The notes below the pieces were generated by a model. It was not told the DNA's origin, ran no database searches, and worked only from the letters and a program-made list of their open reading frames with translations. Shown here in pieces: positions 15,697-24,000 of a DNA stretch of 64,000 nucleotides. Where the stretch lies: NCBI RefSeq assembly GCF_018604545.1, contig NZ_CP075896.1, positions 5,208,001-5,272,000 on the forward strand. Reading direction: 5' to 3'. The position numbers and the translations under genes were made by a program. Every line of letters starts with the position of its first letter. Positions within the stretch are counted from its first letter, which is position 1. The stretch is from Streptomyces koelreuteriae. GTDB taxonomy: Bacteria > Actinomycetota > Actinomycetes > Streptomycetales > Streptomycetaceae.

Positions 15697-17067
15697 GTGT
15701 GCGGGATCACCGAGCGGGTGGAGCGGATGGAACGGATGAAAGTGGAAGAAAAGGGCGGCGTCGAGGGGCAGCATGCCCGCCCCGGCCCCGCCGTGAACCG
15801 TGCGATGACGAGCTTCAGCCCGGCGGACGAGGAGAAACAGCGCGGCGTACGCCGGATGAAACTCACCGCCACCGGTCTCCTGCTGTTCGTGGCCGTGGTC
15901 TACATCCTGGCCAAGTGGGCCCAGAACTCCGGCGCCGGCCCCTGGGCGGGCTATGTCGCCGCCGCCTCCGAGGCCGGCATGGTCGGCGCGCTCGCCGACT
16001 GGTTCGCCGTCACCGCCCTCTTCCGCCACCCCCTCGGCATCCCCATCCCGCACACCGCGATCATCCCCACCAAGAAGGACCAGCTCGGCGTCTCCCTCGG
16101 CGAGTTCGTCGGCGAGAACTTCCTCTCCGAGGGCGTCGTACGGCAGCGGCTGCGCGCCGTCGGCATCGGCAGCCGCCTCGGCGCCTGGCTCGCCGTCCCC
16201 GAGCACGCCGACCGGGTCACGGCGGAGCTCTCCACCGCCCTGCGCGGCGCCCTGACCGTCCTGCGCGACTCCGATGTCCAGGCCGTCGTCGGCGAGGCCA
16301 TCACCCGGCGCGCCAACGCCCAGGAGATCGGGCCCGGCATCGGCAAGATGCTGGAGAAGGTCGTCGCCGACGGCGGCCACAAACGCGTCGTCGACCTCGT
16401 CGTCACCCGCGCGCACGACTGGCTGGTCCTGCACAGCGACTCCGTGATGGACGCCGTGCAGGGCGGCGCCCCCGGCTGGACCCCGAAGTTCGTCGACAAG
16501 AAGGTCGGCGAGCGCGTCTACAAGGAGCTGCTGCGCTTCGTCACCGAGATGCGCGACATGCCCGCCCACCCCGCGCGCGGCGCCCTCGACCGCTTCCTCA
16601 CCGACTTCGCCTCCGATCTCCAGTCCGACACCGAGACCCGCGCCCGCGTCGAGCGGCTCAAGGGCGAGGTGCTGGGCCGCGGCGAGGTCCAGGACCTCAT
16701 CGCCAGCGCCTGGACGGCCGTACGATCCATGATCGTCGCCGCGGCGGAGGACGAGCGCAGCGAGCTGCGGCTGCGCGTCCGGTCCTCGCTGCTGTCGCTC
16801 GGCTCCCGGATGGCGGCCGAGCGCAAGGTGCAGGACAAGGTCGACAAGTGGGTGGAGGACGCGGCCGTCTACGTCGTCACCACCTACCGCAAGGAGATCA
16901 CCTCCCTGATCACGGACACCGTGGCGAGCTGGGACGCCGAGCACACCACACGCAAGATCGAGGCGAACATCGGCCGCGACCTCCAGTTCATCCGGATCAA
17001 CGGCACGGTGGTGGGATCGCTGGCGGGGCTGCTGATCTATACGGTGTCGCACGCGCTGGGGGCGTAG
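15697..17067 (+). CDS. DUF445 family membrane protein
   Basis: 456 aa from a GTG with AGGAAGG 6 nt upstream. Residues 1-55 are a poorly conserved head, followed by one transmembrane helix, then the DUF445 signature G-A-L-A-D-W-F-A-V-T-A-L-F-R-H-P (about residues 98-113) and a long helical region, with a second hydrophobic helix at the extreme C-terminus. The family (bacterial YjiN/YheB relatives) is of unknown biochemical function. The length is normal. An ATG at 15724 inside the head is an alternative start. Confidence 0.88.
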   Translation: MCGITERVERMERMKVEEKGGVEGQHARPGPAVNRAMTSFSPADEEKQRGVRRMKLTATGLLLFVAVVYILAKWAQNSGAGPWAGYVAAASEAGMVGALADWFAVTALFRHPLGIPIPHTAIIPTKKDQLGVSLGEFVGENFLSEGVVRQRLRAVGIGSRLGAWLAVPEHADRVTAELSTALRGALTVLRDSDVQAVVGEAITRRANAQEIGPGIGKMLEKVVADGGHKRVVDLVVTRAHDWLVLHSDSVMDAVQGGAPGWTPKFVDKKVGERVYKELLRFVTEMRDMPAHPARGALDRFLTDFASDLQSDTETRARVERLKGEVLGRGEVQDLIASAWTAVRSMIVAAAEDERSELRLRVRSSLLSLGSRMAAERKVQDKVDKWVEDAAVYVVTTYRKEITSLITDTVASWDAEHTTRKIEANIGRDLQFIRINGTVVGSLAGLLIYTVSHALGA

Positions 17068-17190
17068 GGCGCAGGGCTGTGGGTGGGGCGCCCCGGGTGC
17101 GACGGGTTCGGTCCGGGGCGTCCTGCTTCGGGCGTAAGAAGGCCCGGTCAGGGCACTCGAACCGGGTTCCGCTCGATGAGGAGGGGGCCC

Positions 17191-18657
17191 ATGGGCACTG
17201 CGCAGGCCGGGACCGGCCGAACCATCACCACCGACATCCCCGCCCGCCTCGACCGCCTCCCGTGGTCGCACTGGCACTGGACGATCGTGTTCGGCCTCGG
17301 CACCGTGTGGATCCTCGACGGCCTCGAAGTCACCGTCGTCGGCAACATCGCCAGCCGCCTGTCGGAGCCCGACAGCGGCCTGCCCATCACCTCCGGCCAG
17401 GTCACCGGCATGGCGGCCGCCCTGTATGTGGCCGGAGCCTGCATCGGCGCCCTGTTCTGGGGCCGCCTCACCGACAAATGGGGCCGCAAGAAGCTCTTCA
17501 TGATCACCCTGGCGGTGTATCTGGGGGCGACGGCGCTGACCGCCATCTCCTTCGACACCTGGTGGTTCTTCCTCTTCCGCTTCCTCACCGGCTTCGGCAT
17601 CGGCGGCGAGTACGCGGCCATCAACTCCGCGATCGACGAGCTGATCCCCAAGGAGTACCGGGGCCGCACCGACCTGATGATCAACGGCAGCTTCTGGCTG
17701 GGCGCGGTCGGAGGTTCCCTGCTGTCGATCGTCGCGCTGGACACCGACATCTTCGCGGCGAACGTCGGCTGGCGCCTGACCTTCGCGCTCGGCGCGGTCC
17801 TGGCCCTGGTGATCCTGCTGGTCCGCCGGCACGTCCCGGAGAGCCCCCGCTGGCTGCTGATCCACGGCCGCGACGACGAGGCGGAACGCATCGTCTCCTC
17901 CATCGAACGCACCATCGAAGAAGAACGGGGTGAGCCGCTCCCGGCCCCCGAGGGCGAGATCACCATCCACCAGCGCCGCAGCGTCTCCTTCCTGGAGATC
18001 GGCCGCACCGTCTTGTCCGACTACCGCCGCCGCGCGATCCTCGGCTTCGCCCTCTTCATCGGCCAGGCCTTCCTCTACAACGCGATCACCTTCGGCTTCG
18101 GCGCGATCCTCACGACGTTCTTCGACGTCCCGAGCGGCAACACCGGCTACTACTTCGCCGTCATCGCACTCGGCAACTTCTTCGGCCCGCTGCTCCTCGG
18201 CAAACTCTTCGACACGGTCGGCCGCCGGATCATGATCTCCGGCACCTACCTGCTCTCCGGCCTGCTCCTCTTCGGCACGGCCTGGCTCTTCGACCAGGGC
18301 TCCCTCAGCGCGAGCACCATGACGGCCTGCTGGTGCGCGGTCCTCTTCTTCGCCTCGGCGGGAGCCTCCAGCGCCTACCTGACGGTGTCCGAGGTCTTCC
18401 CGATGGAGACCCGCGCCATGTCCATCGCCTTCTTCTACGCCATCGGCACAGCCGCCGGCGGCATCAGCGGCCCCCTCCTCTTCGCCGACCTCACAGCCAC
18501 CGGCAAGGTCGCCGACACAGCCCTCGCCTTCCAGATCGGGGCGGCGCTGATGTGCCTGGCGGGGCTGGCGGCGGCGATCCTCGCGGTGAAGGCGGAGCGG
18601 CGGTCCTTGGAGGACATCGCGAAGCCGCTGACGGCTGCGGCGGCGGAGAAGTCGTAG
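17191..18657 (+). CDS. MFS transporter, sugar/aromatic-acid porter type
   Basis: 488 aa with twelve predicted helices. The ATG at 17191 follows GAGGAGGGGG; longer open frame upstream is intergenic. Signature motifs: G-R-L-T-D-K-W-G-R-K-K between helices 2 and 3 (MFS motif A), R-F-L-T-G-F-G-I-G-G-E-Y in helix 4, P-K-E-Y-R-G-R after helix 4, and P-E-S-P-R-W-L at the middle of the protein. These place it in the sugar porter/AAHS-like group. The substrate is not deducible. Confidence 0.9.
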   Translation: MGTAQAGTGRTITTDIPARLDRLPWSHWHWTIVFGLGTVWILDGLEVTVVGNIASRLSEPDSGLPITSGQVTGMAAALYVAGACIGALFWGRLTDKWGRKKLFMITLAVYLGATALTAISFDTWWFFLFRFLTGFGIGGEYAAINSAIDELIPKEYRGRTDLMINGSFWLGAVGGSLLSIVALDTDIFAANVGWRLTFALGAVLALVILLVRRHVPESPRWLLIHGRDDEAERIVSSIERTIEEERGEPLPAPEGEITIHQRRSVSFLEIGRTVLSDYRRRAILGFALFIGQAFLYNAITFGFGAILTTFFDVPSGNTGYYFAVIALGNFFGPLLLGKLFDTVGRRIMISGTYLLSGLLLFGTAWLFDQGSLSASTMTACWCAVLFFASAGASSAYLTVSEVFPMETRAMSIAFFYAIGTAAGGISGPLLFADLTATGKVADTALAFQIGAALMCLAGLAAAILAVKAERRSLEDIAKPLTAAAAEKS

Positions 18658-18895
18658 CGGGCGTGGGTGCCGGGGCTGCGAGCGGCGGTTCGCGGGGCTG
18701 CGGGCTTGGGGTACCGCCCTGGCTGGGGCCCGCCGCACTGCCGCCTTGGCTGCGGGCTCGCCCAACTGCCCTAGCTGCGGGCATGCGTGCCGCTAGGGGC
18801 GGCACGGGTGGGCGCAGCGGCACCCCGCCGCGCCGGGCTGCGCGCCCACCCGCGCCTCAGCCTCAACCCGCAGCACCCCCGCAACGCACCAGCAC

Positions 18896-20338
18896 CTACT
18901 TGGCCCCACCCCGCCGCCGAAGCATCAGCACCCCACCCCCCACAGCCGCAACACCGGCCGCCGCAACCCACCCGACCCCACTCCCGCCCCCGGTGGCAGC
19001 GAGGTCACGTTCCCCACCGTGGGACACAGCGGCACCTGCCGCCCCCTGCGGTCGGTCCCCACCGGCCCCACCGGACGCCGCCGGACTCGGACGCGCCCCC
19101 GTAGACCCGTCGTCCGCCCGCCCCCGCGTAAACGCCAACGTCCCGAACCCAAGCTGGTCGAACCCCCCACTGTTGGGCCCGTAATCCCCACCCCCACCCT
19201 CCGGCGCAGCCTTCGCCGCAGCCCGTGTCACATACGACGCCGACAACCCCCGCCGCTTGGTGTAGTGCTGGGCGATCATCGCCCAGATGGGCCGGGTCAT
19301 CCCCGGATCCACCGCCGCCGCGTCGGATGCCGTCTCACTCCCCGACCACCCCCCGATCGCCCCCTTCCTCCGCGTGTTGGCCGTATACGGAACATCACCC
19401 CCGAGGCTCCACTTGGCCACATACTCCGCGCCCTTGAGGAACCGGCTGTCGTCGTAGCCGTACAGATCGATGCCCTGGTTCCACGCCATCTCGCACACCG
19501 TGCCCATCAGCCCGACCCCGAGCAGCGCATGCCCCTGATCGCGCCCGGCCTCGACCCACTCCGCGAGCCCGTCCTCGTGCACGACGGGAATGGCATGCCG
19601 AACCGACCCCATCCCGTCCCCGTGCTTGAAGTACTCCACGGCCCGCCCGACCGCCGCCCGGTCGTCGCAGAAGATCCCGGTCGCGAGCACACAGGCGAGG
19701 GCCGTCAGATCCCAGTTGGGCCAGTAGTTGGTGACGACCGCGTTGTTGTGATGCCTCAGGAAGTCGTCACTGAGCGGAAAGAAGACATCCGACAGCAGCT
19801 CCTGAGCCCGCCCGAGCTCGAAGTCGTCGCGGTCACGCACGAGTTCCGCCGCGTTGGCGAACTGATACCCGTACAACCCCGCCGCCAGAAACCGATCGGC
19901 CGAGCCCTGGATCGACGTCAGCTTCCCCGACCAGGCGTTCAGGATCGCCACGGCGGTCTCGGCATGCGCCTCCTCGCCGCTGACGTGGTACCGCAGGGCG
20001 TTCTGGTAGGCGGCATGGATGTCGTTGTAGAGGGCCGCGTAGTTCTGGGGCGACCCCGCCCCGCGATACACCGTCGCCTGCGGATCGGCCCGCCAGTCGC
20101 TCTGCGCGTGCCGGTTGGCGGTGAGCTTGGCGAACCCGGCCGCGTAGGGCCTCGCGCCCGCCTTCACCTTCGCCGCCATACGGTCCAGGTCGGCCCGCGT
20201 GTGCAGCAACCCCGGGTGGGCGAAGGGGGCGTCGGCGGCGGAGGCCGGGGCCGCGAGGGCGACCGTACCGATTCCGATACCGGCGCCCGCCGCACCCGCT
20301 GCTTTCAACATGCTCCGGCGGCTGATCTGTCGTGTCAC
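18896..20338 (-). CDS. Tat-exported alginate lyase-like protein with LAxTG sorting tail
   Basis: 480 aa from a GTG with GAGG 9 nt upstream. The N-terminus has a twin-arginine motif S-R-R-S-M-L-K followed by a hydrophobic stretch and A-S-A-A-D. The body resembles the alginate lyase/heparinase-like all-alpha fold: H-P-G-L-L-H-T near the start, N-Y-W-P-N-W-D in the middle and D-G-L-A-E-W-V-E-A-G-R-D-Q-G-H, typical catalytic-face motifs. The C-terminus has L-A-A-T-G (446-450), a hydrophobic helix and R-R-R, an LAxTG sortase signal preceded by a Gly/Ala/Pro linker. It would be a cell-wall-anchored polysaccharide lyase. The exact substrate is not proven. Confidence 0.85.
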   Translation of the reverse strand: MTRQISRRSMLKAAGAAGAGIGIGTVALAAPASAADAPFAHPGLLHTRADLDRMAAKVKAGARPYAAGFAKLTANRHAQSDWRADPQATVYRGAGSPQNYAALYNDIHAAYQNALRYHVSGEEAHAETAVAILNAWSGKLTSIQGSADRFLAAGLYGYQFANAAELVRDRDDFELGRAQELLSDVFFPLSDDFLRHHNNAVVTNYWPNWDLTALACVLATGIFCDDRAAVGRAVEYFKHGDGMGSVRHAIPVVHEDGLAEWVEAGRDQGHALLGVGLMGTVCEMAWNQGIDLYGYDDSRFLKGAEYVAKWSLGGDVPYTANTRRKGAIGGWSGSETASDAAAVDPGMTRPIWAMIAQHYTKRRGLSASYVTRAAAKAAPEGGGGDYGPNSGGFDQLGFGTLAFTRGRADDGSTGARPSPAASGGAGGDRPQGAAGAAVSHGGERDLAATGGGSGVGWVAAAGVAAVGGGVLMLRRRGGAK

Positions 20339-21027
20339 GTCGTCGTACCTCAGCGTCGTAAGTCGCGTGCCTGTGGGGGACGCTGAGGAGACGGCGGGTG
20401 GTGACGGCGATAACAAAAACTGCGGTACAGTTGATCTGCATCCGGCCGCCGGAACTCCGGCCGAAGGATCGTGCGTTGGTGGTCCAAGGAAAGACGCCCC
20501 GCTTCCTGCGGGGAAATGCAGGTGCAAGGCCTGCCCGGCGCTCCACAACAAGAACCCGGCCCTGGGATTCAGGGCCGGGTTCTTTGCTGTGCGCGCGACC
20601 TCACCGGACTACCGGCGAGTAAGTAGCTTTCGGACAAACTTTGGCTGAGGTTCGTCGGAGTCTGCACGCTTTCTTTACGTGTCTCACACATGTGAGTCCC
20701 TGCTGTGAGCTCGACATTTGCACCTGCCGCGCCGCGCAAACGACTTCCCGCTGGACGTCCGGGCGCCGCGGGCAGCGCTTGCCGTGCCCGGCTGACCTGT
20801 GGCTAAGTTGGCCGCCGCGTATGCAGCGTGAGGGGCTTGAACCACCCCTGTGGTCGCGCGCGCACATCATTGGTGGCCCCGCGGGGCGTCGCCGCGGGGG
20901 AGAGACGGTTCGTCATGCCGTGATGCCGGCTCACTGAAACGCCTACTCGCTCGCTGCTGTCCGGGCTGACCCACTCGCCCCACGCCTCCACGGCGGCCCC
21001 ACCCACCGTCATCCCTTGCCATGAAGG
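20339..21027. other. Long intergenic region at the left edge of the toxin cassette
   Basis: 689 bp between divergent genes. It contains the lyase promoter side, a 6-bp hairpin (20497-20502 with 20508-20513), direct repeat copy A (20524-20590), then about 430 bp of lower-GC sequence that must hold the toxin promoter. I could not single out a confident -35/-10 pair. No convincing gene is present. Confidence 0.6.
20524..20590. repeat. 67-bp direct repeat, copy A, with terminator
   Basis: Identical over all 67 bases to 26675-26741. The right half is a 15-bp perfect hairpin (20550-20564 with 20570-20584, loop GGATT) followed by TTTGCTGT, able to stop transcription from both sides. Confidence 0.93.
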
Positions 21028-24000
21028 ATGCCCCCTTTGCGATTCAGACCGGGGTTGTTCAACCCCTGCTCACGTAGGTCCACAGCGTTAGGTTCGGCTG
21101 TCACGTCCGTCGCGGCCCTGGCCGTTCTCAGTGGCCTGGCCGTTCAGCCCGGCCTGCTCGGCCGGGGCTTCGAAGAGCGCACCGCTCCTGTCGCCGCGTC
21201 GGGCGACTCGTACGACGGGTTCGACACCAAGGCGGCTGAGCAGCTGCGCGAGGATCAGTGTGTGGCCGTCGATGCCCTGCGCAAGGGCGGGCCCAATCTG
21301 TTCGCCCTCGCGCAGAACTCCATCGGGCTGCCTCCCGACCAGCTCCACCAGAAACTCAAGCGGGACCTCACCGACAACAACTCTCCCCTGCACCAGGCCT
21401 CCTACGCGGACAGCGCCAGCAGCGACCAGTGGCTCAAGAAGGCCAATGACCAGGAGTTGGCGTTTGCCAAAACCGTCATGGGCCTGAGCTCCTACCCTGA
21501 CGAGCCGCCCGGAGAGTTCGAGGTCTTCGACAAGACCGGTCTGGTTCCGTGGTTGTGGCAGTCGTACAGCAAGTCGATCGACTTGTTCTCCCCGTTCTAC
21601 GAGCCGTCGCCCACCGCTGACGACAAGACGAAGGCCGCCGCGCTCGCGATCGGTGACCCGCAGTACACCTCCGGGGGGACACCGCAGGAACAGCAGGCGT
21701 GGAAGGTCTGGAAGAAGAACTCGGGGAAGATCGAGCCCAACGAGTTGTTCGTTCCCAGGGTGTTCGCCGATGACGCTCGTATCTTCCTGGGCTCCGGAGG
21801 ATTCCCTCGCACGGCCCCGGCCGCGGACACCCCGGAGTACCGCGTCGCGGTCGAGGATCTGAAGGCCCGCTTCGCCTCGTGTTCCTGGCACGCTCCGATC
21901 GACCCGAACCGGGTTCTGGGCAAGGAGGTGGCGCAAGCGTCCGCCGAGTGGCAGCAGGAGATCGCCTCGCAGGCCACGCAGCGCCAGCAGATCCTTGGTG
22001 CCAACGTCACGGCGACGAAGGCGTTGCAGGAGGGCACGTTCACCCTGGGGCAGGTCCTGGGCCAGTCGTGGCTCGCGGACTACGCCACCCGGTGGCAGGA
22101 CTACTACTCTGCCGGCGGCCTGGGGTGGATCGGCGACAGCCCTGTAGCGATCCAGGTGCCGGGCGCGGCGGGCAACTGTCTGGACGTCGCGGGCGGCAAG
22201 GAAGCCAATGGCACGCCCGTGCAGATCTACACCTGCAACGGCGGCGCGGCCCAGCAGTGGACGCTGGAGGGCAGCGAGGACAACCTCTACTTCCGCAACG
22301 TCGGCTCCCAAAGATGCCTGGACGTGGCCGGGAACGCGTCGGCGAACGGCACGAAGATCCAGATCTATGACTGCTACAAGTCCAAGGGGCAGTCGTGGAA
22401 GGGCGACGTCCGTGCCACCGCGCCTCTGAAAAGCGTGAGCACGGGCAAGTGCCTGGACCTGAGCGCGTTCACCAAGAGCACGGACGCGCGACTGTGGGAC
22501 TGCAAGGTCGCCGCCTCACAGAAGTTCCTGATCAAGCCGTCCGGTCACAAGGGCACGGACAGTCCCCTGTATCCGGAGAAGGCCGAGTTCGACAAGGCGA
22601 AGAAGGTCGTCACCGACGCCCAGGCGGCGGCGAAGAAGTACCTGGCCACGCTCAAGACCCAGCTCGAGAACGCCAAGAAGGCGGCCACCGCCTCCGATAC
22701 GGCCGAGCAGGCCGCGTACGGCATCGCGGATGCCGCTGGTGCGCCGCGGGGCCGTGGGCTGCTGGTCGGCCAGCAAAAGGCGCAGGTCACCAAGGGGTCG
22801 GTGGCGGCGCTGACGGCGATGGTGAAGGCCGCTGAGACCGCCGAGGCGGCGACCCGGGCGTCTGCGGGTGACAGCGCGACCATCGCCCAGCGCGCTCTCG
22901 CCCAGGCCGCGCAGTCGAAGGCCGAGTTCCGCAAGGAGGCGGCCCATGCCGCGGAGCTGCAGGCGAAGGCCGCGGCCGACGCGGCGAAGGTGCACCGCGA
23001 CAACGCCAAGAAGGACAAGGAGACCGCGGAGGCCAAGCTCGCCGAGGCGCTGAAGGCCGAGGGCGACGCCAAGTCGGCCGCCGCCAAGGCCCACGCAGAG
23101 CGTCTGGCCGCCGAGGCCGAGGAGAAGACAGCCAAGGCGGAGAAGGAGACCGCCGAGGCCAAGCAGGCCGAGGCAGCCCGGCACAAGCAGGACGCCCAGG
23201 CCGAGGCGGCGAACGCCAAGGACGCCAAGGACAAGGCCGAAGCCGCCGAGGCGACCGCGGTCGCGCGCAAGAACGACGCGGTCAAGGCCCGTGACAAGGC
23301 CCGCGATCTGCGCGACGACGCCTGGGACGCCGAGCAGAAGGCGGACGCCGCCCGCGCCAAGGCGGACGCCAAGGAGGCGTTCGCCCAGGCCCACGAGTCC
23401 GACAGCAACGCCAAGGAGTCCAGAGCGGCAGCGGACGCGGCTGCCGGGCACGCGGATGACGCCGAGGCGGCAGCCGGCCGCGCCCGGGCCTCCGCGGACG
23501 CGGCCACCGAGGCAGCGGCCGAGGCGGACGCCGCGGCCACCCGCGCCGAAGCGGCCGCCAAGCGGGCCCGCTCCCACGCGGATGCCGCACACGCCGCCAA
23601 GCTGAAGTCCGACGCAGCGGTGAAGACAGCCACCAGCGCCGCGGCGGACGCCATCAAGGCATCCGAGCACGCCTCCTCCGAGGCCAAGACGGCCGTCGAG
23701 CTGGCGGACGAGGCGGAGAAGCTGGCCAAGACCGCCAAGTCCCAGGCGGACGAGGCGAACAAGGAGGCCGCCAAGGCCCTGGTCGCCTCGGCGAAGGCCG
23801 CAGGCTTCGCCCACGTCACGGCGCAGGCCGCCGTCGACGCGGGCAACGCCGCCGTCCAGGTCGCCAAGCCGGCCAACGACGCGATCGAACTCGGCTCCCC
23901 CTACGTCACCACCGACTCGGCCGCCGGCCTGGTCGTGCTGACCGGGCAGGCGTCGAAGTCGCTCGCCGAGCAGCAGCAGGCCGTCGCCGATGCCCACGCC

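Noticed and set aside
20820..20870. Possible degenerate tRNA T-arm (GGGGCTTGAACC on the + strand) near the toxin cassette
   Set aside because: The neighbouring bases cannot pair to form a T-stem, and no acceptor or anticodon arm can be built, so it is not a tRNA or a reliable att site.
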